Assembly (NCBI GenBank): GCA_951640195.1
Contig: OX621164.1
Coordinates: 1,965,098 to 2,029,097, forward strand
Length of the DNA stretch: 64,000 nucleotides
Reading direction: 5' to 3'
DNA from: Porpolomopsis calyptriformis
Lineage: Eukaryota; Basidiomycota; Agaricomycetes; Agaricales; Hygrophoraceae
Shown: one piece after another, positions 8,282 through 20,067 of the stretch
Layout of the letters: each line of letters opens with the position of its first letter
How positions within the stretch are numbered: position 1 is the stretch's first letter
The notes under the pieces: generated by a model
The model's input: only the letters and a program-made list of their open reading frames with translations
Told to the model about the DNA's origin: nothing
Database searches by the model: none
Made by a program: the position numbers and the translations under genes

Positions 8282-10844
8282 TTACCACTCAAACCATTCG
8301 CCGTACATATTCGGTCGCTCGCCCCGAATGTACGCCTCGAATGTCCTCTTCAGCACCGTCGCCCAGTCTAAATCTCGCTTGTCGTCCCTCAACTTATCCT
8401 CCGCAAACGAAACGGGTTCTCCATCGGCGGCGGCAGAAGCCCGAGCGGCGTGCTCGCCAGCTGAGAATCGAGGCCCGAGGTCCGGCCAGTTTCGCGATGG
8501 GTCAAAGGGTTTCCACCTGCAGCAGCGTTGAGCATCATGGCGCTCCGACGAAAGAATAGGGATTGACTGACCAGAAATTATGGAAATGATACGAATACGC
8601 GCCCCTGAAAAACCCATTAAACCCCAGTGCTTGCGGGGCAGCACTGTTCTGCAGTGGTGTATCAAAAAAGTCTGCAAATCTTACATTCCAAAATTGGTTC
8701 ATCTCTCGGTCGGGAGGGGGGGGGGAAGGAAGAGGAGGGGGAGATACACCAACACTCACTCAAGGAAGAAGGGCTGAGGCGGGCGTTCCCGTTGGTAGAA
8801 TTCCGTGTTCAGCCACGCCGAGTCAAACATCGCATCAGGAAGGCGGAGTAGCAAGCCTTCCACGTAGGCATCCTTCGTGTACCGCGATACAGTCATAGGA
8901 TGAAAATCAAGACCGTTCTTCAGTGCTGTCCGAAACAAGAATGTCCCGAGGGCTGATCCCTTGTTTAAACGCAAAACGGCCGTGTTGTACTTTTCGAGCC
9001 GAGACCACCGATACGCAAAGGCACCCTTCCATCCCCAAAGTTCCTCCCAATCACGCAGAATGATGTTGTCAACATCAAGGTATATACCTCCAAACCGGTG
9101 ACAAAGGATGAATCGCGCGAGGTCCGACAAGATGACGGAGAGGCGGTCGTAGGATGACGAAGATTTCGAGCCAGTGCGATTGAGCAAATCATCGTCATCC
9201 GGCTTGCCCTTCTTCGTTCCGGTGGGGGAAACGTTCGAGTGAATGGTTTCATTCTGACTGGATGTCGGGCGGGAAGACTCCGACTCCCGCTGTTTGTCCG
9301 CTGGAACGGAGATAATGTGTCCGCCAGAGTTAAATAGGGCTTCCTTGAATTGTCGCCATTCATCTTTGATCTCCGGTATTCCGTCTAATTGTTCTGTTGT
9401 GTTCCAAAGTTTAAATTGAATCACGTCCTTGAATCGAGGGTGCAAAAATGGTGACGCCCAAGGGTTGTTCTTTAGCTGCTCAAACATGTCGTGTGTTGCG
9501 GAAGGGTTTGGTACGGCTGCGGCCGGTCCAGGATTAATCCAAAGCCAAAATTGTGGTCGGCAGACGGGGGAATCCTGAGGATAGCTTTGAAGATGAAGCC
9601 CAAGGTTTTGTGTGTATAGGAAGGAAAGCAGCGCAAGGTAAGGTTTGTCCGTAAACGGCCCAGTCCAAAACATGTGGAACAACCGCGGGCTGTCTGGGTC
9701 GCAAAGTGACTCTGGAGACATTTGGTGGCGTACGGGTGCTGGCAAGAACACCTCGGTCTCGATCTCGGCGCCCTTCTTTCTGATCAAACCAGGTTCCGAG
9801 TCACCCTCGGGAAGTCTTTGCGTCCCAAACATGCGGCGATGTTCTTGAGATGTGGAATGGACCTCGGGTACTTCTGTGACATTCCCCGCGACGCCAACTT
9901 CCTGGTAAATGTAGTGCCAATCGGTCAACTTTGCTCTTCTCACTCTGTTTCCATTATCTAAACCTCCGCCGATGCGGAGGACTTCTAAACAATCCCGTAC
10001 ATACTAGGTGGGTGGGTGAGTGATGGGATAAGTCAGACATCGTGCATCAATATGATTCGGCCAACCTTTTGTTGAGAGAAATCACAATGGTCCATGATAA
10101 TGTCCAAGTCTGCAATGCTGCCCGCAACTGGCCGAGGTGGATACGCGACGTTTGGAGGACGGCTTTGGAGATCCAAATAGACTCGCTTATGGCCAATGCC
10201 GACTGTATCAGTCTTAAACGGTCCTGGGGGTGGCTTGAACCGTGAAGGGATAGTAGGACCCTTGGACGGGGGTAGCCCTGGATTCATCGGCGACGAAGTT
10301 AGGCCTATTTGTTCTGGGACTGGTGTGGTGTGAGAAGCAGGATTAAACGAGGAAGGGAGGGACGTGACTTACTGGCTTGGCGACTTGGATAGTGTCCGCT
10401 AGCAATTTCCCACTTCCATATACGTTGCAGGTCCTCCCTCCTGAACACAAGTGTTGGGGGCTCCGTGGGGGAAAGGGTCGGCCACTTTTTTGTGTGGGTA
10501 CCGAACCGCTTCGCTAGCGCGAAGATGGTAAATATAATAGCGAGAATGGCCAGAAAGAGAATAAGCGATCCTCGCTTTCGACCAAAACGCGTGATGGTGA
10601 GTTGGTGAATACGGCCAGGGTGCGGCACCCGTAATCGTAATCTGCGATTTCGTATCCCTGGCAGGGGCAAGGAGACGGTAATCATCCAGGGCAGCAAGTG
10701 GGCGTGCTGGTGTAGTCTCTCGTCGGCGACAGAGAAAAAAATAGGGAGGTTTCCATTTTTGCCTTTTTGACGAAGACCGTTAGCGCGAGGAGATGGAGGG
10801 AAGTAGAGAGAGCTGGGCATGTCTCGGACAGCAGTCTGGCTCAA
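8282..10844 (-). CDS. Type II membrane glycosyltransferase with DXD motif (GT32-like)
   Basis: This is probably a Golgi sugar transferase. The start at 10844 gives a cytosolic tail, then one membrane segment (GSLILFLAILAIIFTIFALA) and a luminal stem rich in Pro. The catalytic part has HMFWTGPFTDKPYLALLSFLYTQ, RLSVILSDLARFILCHRFGG and IYLDVDNIILRDWEELW. The D-x-D binds the nucleotide-sugar metal, as in the 'sugar-binding region containing DXD' family. Further exons run on to GFFRGAYSYHFHNFW and end with GERPNMYGEWFEW before the stop at 8282. An inserted Ser-rich loop precedes the DXD region. The donor sugar and acceptor cannot be told from sequence. A downstream Met (10819) is an alternative start. 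Confidence 0.8.
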
Positions 10845-10926
10845 CTTTGCTACTTCAGCGTCGACTTGGAGGTAGAAATATCCGTGAGAACTGCCACTAT
10901 TTGCGTTTGTGTTGACTTATCAGTGA

Positions 10927-10948
10927 GGCGAATTAATATTAATTCGCC
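10927..10948. promoter_or_regulatory. Perfect 22-bp palindrome upstream of the glycosyltransferase gene
   Basis: The half-site GGCGAATTAAT is followed directly by its exact reverse complement. It lies between the stop of PYK1 (11049) and the glycosyltransferase start (10844), 83 bases upstream of the latter. It fits a homodimer binding site; the binder is unknown. Confidence 0.6.
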
Positions 10949-11048
10949 GCGTCCGATTGTAATGTATCGGAATCATTTCATTTCTGGGTCGGGGTGAATT
11001 TCAAAATACCACCGTTTATCGTACAAGTCTTGCTCGTCATCAACGAGA

Positions 11049-13358
11049 TTAGTTTGCTCCAAGCGGTTGCTCTTCCAGGTCAGCAGCATCGGTCGGGACC
11101 GAAAGTATGCGCAGAGTGTTGGTGTGACCAAGCCCGCCCTTCCATCCTTGTATCGCGATCACAGCGGACCCGCTCGTGATGATGTTCAACATCAACGCAC
11201 TCCGCAAACCGAACCGGATGCGATTATCAACCTGACACGCGAGATGAATTCAACTTCAATCACACAACCGGAAGACCTTACATCAGTCTGCCACTGGTGG
11301 CCCTGAATCCCTCTCGGTTCGCCGTACCAGAAAGGATAGCAGCCACGATGCAAATGGATCTGACGAGCCGTTTGCTCGTTTCGGGTCACTGACCGGCCAA
11401 AAATAAGCATAACGTAATTTGCTTTGTTCACCAACACCCACCCACGATAATGGGAACATTCGGTCGATACTTGGAGAGCAGGCGTGCTGTATTACCGCTG
11501 GTGGATAATAGGAGAATCGCACTGGCGTTTTGTTCGTATGCAGCCGCGACGGCAGCGATAGCCACCGTCTCAGCGGTCTCTGTCGGGCGAGGTTGGATTT
11601 GCCTCAACTCGTCGTAGAGCGGGGGATAGCAGATGGCGTACTCGGCCAAAAGGCAAGTTTCGGCCATCATAAGAACTGCAACCGGCAAATTAGCCAGTGC
11701 CCAGGCAGGGAGGACGTAACTTACCCGATTGGATGGGATATGCACCCTTCGCTGTCTCCCCAGATAACATAACACAGTCGGCTCCATCGAGAACGGCATT
11801 GGCAACGTCGCTCACTTCAGCGCGAGTAGGTCTCGGGTTATACTTTCCAGATGAGGAATGAGATCTTTTTTGGCTAGGAGGAGCAAGCTCGCATACGTAC
11901 CGTCATGGACTAGAGATTTGGCCGCATTGAAAAAATCGTTCTGTTCAAGATCCGTGTTCGTTTATAGTCCACTCACCTCGAGCATCTGAGTAGCGACAAT
12001 GACAGGTTTTCCGACGATGTTACATTTAGAGATCATCATTTTCTGCGCGAGGAAAACTTGGCTGGCGGGGATCTCGATACCAAGATCGCCACGGGCGACC
12101 ATGACGCCATCCGTCTCCCTCAAGATCTCGTCGAAATTCTCAACACCTTGCTCGTTCTCGATCTTGACGATGATCTTGACGTCAGCACCATCAGGGCCAA
12201 GGACGGTGCGGATATCCTTAACGTCCTGTCCCGACCGGATAAACGAGGCAAATATCATATCAACCCCGTTCCTGACGCCAAATTCCAGATCCTTCTTGTC
12301 TTTCTCGGAGAGTGCGGGCAGGTCGACGGCGGTCTTGGGGAGGTTGACACCCTTGCGCGAGGAGAGCGTCCCGTTGTTCAAAGTCCGAACCCGAACGTTC
12401 GTCCCATCGATGGAAAGGACGAGGAGGGAGAGGATGCCTGCGAGTTTTTGTTCATCAGCGTCGCGAGGTGGGCCCGATTGCATCTAACAAACCATCGTCG
12501 ACGTAGATGAGCTTCCCAGGCGCAGTCACTTTGGGCAAGTTTTGCTGGGAAAAAAAAAAAAAACCCGGACGTTAAAAACAAGGCGTGAGGGGTGGGGCCG
12601 ACCGACATACATAGTCGATCCACATCACGTTGTCATCGCAAATCTCGCTGTACTTGAGGTCGGTGGAGAGCGTGAATTCATGCCCCGCCGGGACTGCTAT
12701 CTACGAGAGAGAGAGGTGAACGAGGGATCGCTAGGGGTAATCTGACATACATCCATACTATCTCTCATCACTCCAGTGCGGATCTCAGGTCCTTTCTGTA
12801 TCAGACATCTCAGGATCGAATAATAGAACTTGTGCGAAAAAAAGCGCTGACAGTGTCCAATGCGATCGCAACGGGGCGGCCTTTGGGATCGGCTGTACAG
12901 ATAACGGATGAGACACGAGCAAGACAAGGACGAGAGTATCTTACCAGCGACCATCTTCCTCGTATTGTCGATAACACTTTGGTGGTACTCGTAAGACCCA
13001 TGAGAAAAGTTCATGCGCACTGTCTCTTCCGTCAGAAAACGAAGTAATTCAGAGAGGGATTCTCACCAATGTTCACGCCGGCATCCCTGAGCTCAGCAAG
13101 TTTCTCAACAGTATTCACCTTCGGTCCTAAGTCATCATCGAGCGTCAAATCTACATCTCGTAAAAAAAAAAGATAACACACCGATGGTGGCGATGATAGC
13201 AGTCTAAATGTCATAATTACCAGCATGAAGAATGACGAAACCGGCGGAGAACGTACCTTACGGAGGTACTTGGTGGTCGGAGTCGGCTGAGGCGCTTTTG
13301 TCGTGCTCAGGTTCGAAAGCCACTGGAGCTGGGATCGGATTCCGTCTGTAGGGAACAT
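11049..13358 (-). CDS. PYK1: Pyruvate kinase
   Basis: This is the last step of glycolysis: phosphoenolpyruvate plus ADP gives pyruvate plus ATP. The coding sequence is split into many exons. Seen in order: [98 protein letters not shown], the signature [70 protein letters not shown] and the C-terminal [10 protein letters not shown]. The last exon ends [13 protein letters not shown] with TAA at 11049. Two tiny internal exons supply T-A-I-I-A-T-I (22 bases, 13203-13182) and S-M-T (9 bases, 11909-11901). The promoter has TATATAA and a long T tract, in keeping with strong expression. Confidence 0.96.
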
Positions 13359-13698
13359 GATGATAGCGCTGAATGGAAAAAAAAAAAAAAAAGTGTCGAG
13401 TCAAGACCTTTATATAGCAGATCGATAGACAGAGAAGGGGGCAAGAAAGGGCCTGGGTGCATAAATGGACATACCGTGGCTAAACTATGGTCAAACGTTG
13501 GTGGTGAGAGAGACGTAAATACCTTTTTGGCTCAGCATGTCCGCCTTGAGGCGATAACACTGTTGTGGCACCGATCAATGGTTCAAAGATAAGATAAGCC
13601 AAAATTGTGTTCACCTGTTGCTACATACAACCAGAAAGTCTTGCTACATCACAACGTAACCATTACAGAACCAATTCAAAGTACAATTATGTTAACCT
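13359..13698 (-). promoter_or_regulatory. PYK1 promoter region and CSL 3' trailer
   Basis: TATATAA lies at 13411-13417 (minus sense), about 53 bases before the PYK1 start. A run of 17 T on the coding strand (13377-13393) lies between the TATA box and the ATG; poly-dT tracts are typical of strong fungal promoters. The rest, towards 13698, is the 3' side of the CSL gene, which also lies on the minus strand. Confidence 0.55.
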
Positions 13699-16151
13699 TC
13701 ACATAACCCTTAATGTCCAACCATGAAGTCCACTATCGGCTGCTACTTGGGCTGCAAGCCAGCTAGCGTCAACATGCCCGGCGGATGGATTCGCAGGATC
13801 GGCGGGTAAACTGAGATCCATAGCCTGAAAAACGTTCTCGCACGCAATCGTGCGACCGGAATGGTATCCTACACCGTCTGAAGCCCGGATGAATAGCAAT
13901 GGCAGGCTCCGCCCAGTGATGGATGGCGGTGAAACGACAGAGTCACCGGTGTGAGATGGTTGCTGGCCGTCCGATGATGAATCATTGGTGGATGGTGGAT
14001 GTGAGCCGTTACCTGCGACGTCGTTCTTGGGTGGCAAAGCATCCTCCTCGAGTGCTTTTATGACCTCAGACAGTGGGGGCATTTCCACGATGACGATGGT
14101 GTGCAACGGGCCGGACGGAATGTATCGAGGGGGCGGTGGCAGTATTGGGGGGACAGCAGCCTGATGATCCATAGACGTACTGGGATTATCTAAGGATTGG
14201 GGAACCGTCAAGGATTGAACTAATGGAGAAACGTTGGTTAACGGGCCTGGAGGAGTGGTTTGGTAAACGCGATGATGCAATGGCCCAAGATTGCCCAGAT
14301 AAACATCCAGGGGCTTTTGCGTTCCGGCCTTGGGATCTTCGTAGAAGAAGTTGGAGACGGTTAACTCAACCGTGTTATTGGTAGGACGATAGACGGGCGC
14401 GGTGAAAAGGGTCGGAAAGGGGGTAATGGGCACTTCTGGAATGGTGTTGTTTTGTCCGAAAGCGTCAAAGAAAGTGTACTGAAATTTGGCTGATTCGTTT
14501 TATTTTTGTCAGCGGGTACGAGAACAGGAGGTAGCAATACGTACATATGCCAACAATGGTCCAGCACAGATAGTCGTCAACTTCATCAGAGATCACACGA
14601 ACGCCGTCGTTGAGTTCGTCCCGCACTCGAGGTGACTGAAATAGCAACGGGTGGGTACCGGCTTGGGATGACATACCAGGAGCCGGGGGTGCGACGACAC
14701 CAGGCGTCCCGGGTACCGGACCAGCGGCAGAGAGATAATGTCGAGAACCGTCCGTGCTGACTCTTTGTAAGGCAATTTTTTGCATCTGACTAACAGGTCC
14801 ACCGTCATCGGGGGATACCCGGCCCTTGTCGACTTTACGGATCACTAGGGCAGAGGTGGAAATTCCTGAATGCGTATCAGAAAGGACGATTTCGCAGCCG
14901 TATGTCACTGGTTGGGGACCGCCTGAAGATAAAAACATGAGTGAAACCGAATAGAATGGGTCATTGTTTCGAAAACATTACCGAGAGGTGGCGCTTCTGT
15001 TGGGCGGCGGACGACGTTGACGTTGAATGCAGACCAGGCGACGTTACTGGCGCATAACTGGCCATGATCGATAGTCATGTATTTGGTGCGGACGGTTTGA
15101 GAATTGATTCGGTTGAAAAGTGAGACGGGACCACCGGCGAGGATACAGGATGAGATATTACGCGTTTTCGCCGTCTTTTTCGACGGTTTGGAAATGATAG
15201 TGACGGGTGCTGAATCAAACGAGGCCCAAACGCGGCCGGAGGGTACCGCTGAACCTTCCGGTGTTAGAGAGGGTGGTGGAGGTTCTGCGATATCGAGCGA
15301 GAGCTGGAAACTCTTTGCCTTTTGGGCGCCTGTGACGTGCAAAAACTTGAAACTGGCTGTCATGTTGTTATCCAAAGGAGCCTTTTGCTCAAAAGAGCGT
15401 TCACCGTTTTCTGAAATGACGGCCATAGATGGCTGCTGGGAGCGCATCTGCCAAACGGGGCCCTCTATATGCACGATCGGAGGCGGACAAAGAAACCGCT
15501 TTTCGCTCCCGTACGATTTTTGGGCGACGGCGGCGTGCAAGCAGATGACGGTGGTCATTGGCATGACGCGCGCAGGATCGTGGGAGACGTGATCGCGCAC
15601 GATGCGGCGAATTTTGTTATGAGGATCGTCCGCGTCTGCATCGTCCAGCTTTCGCTTGCCGGTGGACGGCTTTTTGGCAGGATAGAGATTAGAATGGGGA
15701 TAGGATATCGTGTGATGGCAATGGCTCACTTGAGGGATGAGCGGTGGGCCTCCGATCTCGTGCTGGGATGATGAAATGACGGATGAGACGTTCCAGGAGG
15801 GTATCTGACCGTTCGCGGACACGGGGCTTTTCTTGGAGGCAGTCAATATGGATTGGATGGAGGCGTTTGGATCGGCGGGGTTGGCGAGGGGGGGCAGGGG
15901 CTGGGAGAGGAGGTTTGAAGAGGAGGCAGGCAGGGTCTGGATCTGCACGTTCGGAAAGTGAGTTTGGGAAGAGAAGGGAAGGAGAGGAGGGTCACAATTG
16001 GATTTGAGCGGGGACGGGCGAGCGAATCTGAAGAGAGGGCATCTGACGGGGAGAGCGAAGGGGGTGGATCGGGGTGAGGCTGTACGGGGACGGGAGAGGG
16101 CATTTGAAGGTGTTGAGGGGAAGAAATTTGCAAAGGATGGACGGTTCGCAT
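13699..16151 (-). CDS. CSL (RBP-J/Suppressor of Hairless) family transcription factor
   Basis: This is a DNA-binding regulator of the family known in fission yeast as Cbf11/Cbf12 and in animals as the Notch effector. The order of domains is seen: a Pro/Ser-rich N-terminus; the Rel-like N-terminal domain (KSYGSEKRFLCPPPIVHIEG, then SQTVRTKYMTIDHGQLCASNVAWSAFNV); a beta-trefoil domain (VTYGCEIVLSDTHSGISTSALVIRKVDKG, PVSQMQKIALQRV, DDYLCWTIVGI); and a C-terminal IPT/TIG-like part (VELTVSNFFYEDPKA) with a long Ser/Pro-rich insert. The start at 16151 is tentative, because an intron may precede it. Fungi lack Notch, so targets probably concern adhesion, growth or stress as in yeast. Confidence 0.88.
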
Positions 16152-16288
16152 ACTTTCCCGCGATGGAGGGTTTTCAGGCCTGTGGGAAAAGGGGAGAGGG
16201 TGTGAGAAAACGTGTAACCGTGAGAGACTTTATACCTTTCATTCCCAGGACCCCATCAAATTTAGGTCACGGGGTCCTAATCAAAAAG

Positions 16289-16297
16289 ATTACATAA
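16289..16297. promoter_or_regulatory. ATTACATAA motif upstream of the CSL gene
   Basis: Third copy of a 9-mer also found 12 bases before NIP7 and 24 bases before uS17m. Here it is 138 bases upstream of the CSL start, read as TTATGTAAT in the sense of that gene. Confidence 0.3.
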
Positions 16298-16346
16298 CAG
16301 CCCCCAACCGATCAAAAAACACGGTTTACCCCAAAGAAACGCGCTA

Positions 16347-17002
16347 TCAATCTAAAAATTGGCGAAATCCGTCAAAAAATGTTTTCAACGAATCCGTCTC
16401 TTCCGTCCGTTCCGTCTGCAGGAACAACTCTCCAAACGACGGGTTCGCCTCCACCACCGAGTTTCGGGCGCGTCGCCGAGCGAGCAGCGCCAGGTGGAGC
16501 GAATCCGCGTCCACCACGTCGTTGTTCGAATAGGGGGAAAGCAGGCGGGGGTATGGCTCAACCGAGGGTGGCTCTAGATGTACAGACTTGAGTGTCCATA
16601 GTTATGAATAGACCCGAGGAACCAACTGAGCGAGAGTACACCCATTTTGTCTTCACTCTTGATCACCTCCCCCGCCGGTTCGTCCTCGTACTCGACCGGG
16701 GACTCTACCGCAAGGATCGAATCTGCCTCCTCTTCGGCATCTCGGAGCCAATGCCATCCTTCCCCTTCCTCCGAGATGCGCGAGGCTGGGAAGAACGTGG
16801 TCAGACTGAACGGGTCGTCTCTCTCGCTCCGAGAACTTGGCGAAAGCAGGGGTGAAGCGGTGGGGAGGAGCACTGGGGGGAGAAGAGGTGCAGGTCTGCG
16901 GGGTTTTCGCTGGACATTTTCATGAGAAGATGAACGGGGGATGTGCAATGTGGAAATGGTATCGATAAAATGAGGTGCAGATTTTGACCGTTGAAATGAC
17001 AT
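16347..17002 (-). CDS. Hypothetical protein, about 190 residues
   Basis: I recognise no family. The first exon starts at 17002 (MSFQRSKSAPHFIDTIS) and is rich in Ser, Pro and acidic residues. An intron with GTGATC donor (about 16671) joining after CTCAAG (about 16589) in phase 0 opens a second exon of roughly 80 codons. That exon reads SVHLEPPSVEPYPRLLSPYS through LHLALLARRRARNS to FFDGFRQFLD and the stop at 16347. Without that splice the protein stops at 16574. The long open second exon supports the spliced model. The protein has no signal peptide and no membrane segment. Confidence 0.5.
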
Positions 17003-17245
17003 GGTGGTGGTGGTGGTGGAGGCAATCAGTTTATTGGAGCTCCGTTAATTGATCGGCCATAAAACTTATGTCATTATGTATTCAGGGGAATGCTAAAAAA
17101 CAATGCATGCATGCTCGCTTGGTGGTTGGCTGGTTTGGAAAATGAATGTGAGCTGGGGGGTGTGTACAAAAATGAAAAGAAAGAAAAAAAAGAAAAAAAA
17201 AAAAGTCCATTAAATGGTCCAAGATGAAATCACAAGTAAAAGGAT
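17003..17245. other. Intergenic with RY-type GCATGCATGC and a purine-rich tract
   Basis: Holds the palindromic GCATGCATGC near 17106-17115 and an A/G tract near 17178-17204. It lies upstream of the small unknown gene and downstream of the TMEM198-like gene, both on the minus strand. No gene is seen. Confidence 0.4.
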
Positions 17246-19839
17246 TCAGTTTGGCGAATCTCGTGAATAACCAGATTTACGACGTTCAAAGTTTGCATCA
17301 CGTTGTCTAGGGTCTCGAGGGAACGGAATTCCAGCCGCGTGAGAGTCGCGCTTGGCTCGGACTCCCATTTCCAGATCTTGCTGGTACTGCTGCCAGTCTT
17401 CCACCTTCAACATAGACATCCGTCTCGACGCCGATCCGAGAGTGGCGAGCTTGTCGACGCTCAGTGAACGTGAATGCCGGCCGGGATGTATCGTTGAGGA
17501 CTTCCTTCCGCCCTTGTCAGGTTCATCATCCGACTTTCTCTTCTTTTCTGCTTCCTTGATGAGCGCCGCTTTTTCCGCTTGCCTTTTCAAGACGGCTTCC
17601 TTCTCCAACGCCTTTGATCGCTCCCAACGACTTCTCGCAGCTTCGATCTCCGCGTGCTCTTTCTCGGCCCGACTGAGCGGTGCTTGCAAGTCTCTCATCA
17701 TTTCGCGATGCCGTTGGCTGAGCTCTTCAAAAGTTCGCGTGCGAGGTTGAGTCGGTCTTTGAGGGGTGGGGGCAAGGACAGCTTTAGGTGGAAGAATAGA
17801 AAGAGGGATGTTGGAAGAATGATTCTTCTTGTGTTGCGATCGGAGTAGATTGGCAACCGGGATATCTTCCGAAGATGATTCCAGTCCGATTTCACCCCGT
17901 TCCAACGCACTCTCACGACGTTTACGTTGAGACAGAGCTTCAGCCACCGCGGGTGGAACAGACAATTTAGCGGTTGGAATGGGTTGGGTGACACCAGACG
18001 GTGGTTGTAAGAGTTTGCGGTCGCGAACGTACGAATCCCAATCGTTGTCGCGCAATGGAGCACTCGTCGGTCTGCTTATCGGCTCATCCAACTGGGGAGA
18101 GGCCAAGGTGAGGAGATCCATGGAGTAAGCTCTCGTCCGGGGGTCGGTCTCCCTTGGGGGACGCGCATGGGGGGGGGAGGAGGAGGAGGGGCCGGGTTGG
18201 AGAGCGGTGGCAGAGGATAATGATGGACGGCGAGAGGGTGCCTCTGATCTGAGTGCTTCGATTGACCTTCGGATGGTCTGAATCTCAGCGATAAGCTCCT
18301 CTTTGCGCTTGAGCTCATCGAACGGGGCGGAGGGCGTGTCCCTCTTGGGGGAGGGGGAGGAGGTCCTCTCTTGAGAAATAAAGTCGCGAGGGACGTCTTC
18401 CTGGATAGCGAAGCCAAGATCGAGAGCAGGGAGGGCACCGGGACTCTGAGAGTTCCTGATCGCACGCTTGAGGTCCTCGTCGGGTGTAGGGGCGGCGAGG
18501 AACTCGGAAATGGCCGAGTGGTGGCGGGAACGATGGCCGTTAACCAAAGTGAAGGTGGAGTTGTGTTCATCTGTGGTGGGGGAGGTTGAGCTGTCGTGGT
18601 CCTTGATCAAGGGCAAGTTTGAGTGGGCACTAAGGTTTCGGGCATGTGTAAGGGAAGGATGTTCTTTTTCCCATTCGGCGCGTTCTTTCAAAACGGAGGC
18701 GAATCTGGCGGTGGCGTTTGCTTCAGCTTGCTCGTCCCGCTTTCGTTGTTCTTCTGCAATCTCGCGAAGTTTACGTTGAAGGACTTGGAGGATACGAAAC
18801 TGAATGGCGATACCCATGAGGGCGACTGCGGCCTGGATTCCGAGCTCTATTTGCATGATTTGAGAAATGGGAAATTGAATGCCGTTGGTTGTGAATTTTG
18901 GGAAGAGAGATTTAAAACCGAGGTTCCAAAGGTAAAACTGGAGTGAAAGCAGTGAGAGAGAGGAAAGGAGGAAATGGATGAGATTAACCTCTTTGAGACC
19001 GGCGGTGGTGTAGCAATCGACACCGATCATGAATGAGGTGGCGCCGACGAAAGCGGTGGAGATGAGAAGGATGTGATAATGTAGCTTTGGGATGGTACAG
19101 AGGATGAAACCGGAGACGGCGCATGCTAATGGAGAAGTTAGTGAGGGGTGTGTGTGTGAAAGGAGGAGGGAGCGGACCTATATAAAGAATCCACCTGAGA
19201 GCGATTGATCTGACGAGACCACCGTTTCTGAAACATTGAATGTAGAGGCCGAGGGCGAAACCGCCCCAAGCGCCGATAAAGAATTTGGCGGCCTTCCAGA
19301 AGAAGATGGTGATACCACCGCCGGCGACACCGGCTATGGCGCTGGAGAGGACGAACATGGCGCGGAGTTTTTTTGAGGGGGGGTTGACGGCGGGGAGCAC
19401 GCCGAACTTTAAGATAAGGACGATGCAGATGAGGGAGAGGGTGTAGAAACCGATAAGAAAGAAGGAGGTCCTGTGCTTAGATGTAGCTGAGTGTATGTGA
19501 GAGGGAGAATGGGACTTGCCATCTGTTCTTGTGGCCCCAAAAAGCGCTGGGGATGCCGGTGAGGATGAGGATGGCGCCGAGGACACCGAAAGCGGGATCA
19601 AGGGTGGTGGCGAGGATGATCGGGGACGGGGCGGGGGACGGAGTTGGGGATAGAGTCGGGGTTGGGGACGGGGAGAGTGAGGAGGAGAGGGAGAGGGGAA
19701 TGACGGTGGTGATGGGTACGTCCTGGCCTCCGGAACGGGTAAAGGTGGTGAGTGTGAGGGCTGTGGCGAGGGAGGGACGTGTTGTGGACTGGGCAAGGAC
19801 GTGGAGAGCGAAGAGTAGGATGAGGATGAGTAGGGACAT
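17246..19839 (-). CDS. TMEM198/DUF4203-like multi-pass membrane protein with long cytosolic tail
   Basis: The start at 19839 gives a signal peptide (MSLLILILLFALHVLA) and a Ser/Thr/Pro stalk. A block of about seven membrane segments follows, including LDPAFGVLGAILILTGIPSAF, FFLIGFYTLSLICIVLILKF, LRAMFVLSSAIAGVAGGGIT and FFIGAWGGFALGLYIQC, with Gly-rich pairs as in the TMEM198 family. The last membrane segment is followed by a coiled coil (VLQRKLREIAEEQRKRDEQ) and about 450 residues of charged, Ser-rich, likely disordered tail. A second coiled coil lies near AEIEAARSRWERSKALEKEAVLKRQ. The tail ends RRKSGYSRDSPN. The role in fungi is unknown. Confidence 0.75.
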
Positions 19840-20067
19840 GGATGTGGTGGTAAAGGTAAGTGATTGACTAAAACATATAGTCTAATGATAAGTCAGCCTC
19901 ATAACGCATGTAGCAAGAACGTCGTTTGTCCACGGCTACCATAAATTTTATATCCCGCGGTAATTCTTGCTCCGAACTTCTCTTCTTGTTCCTTCTGGTC
20001 CAGATTTGCGGACCGCTTCCGTGTTCATAATTCACGGGGTATTCGTATTTCCACAATTCGTATTTTC

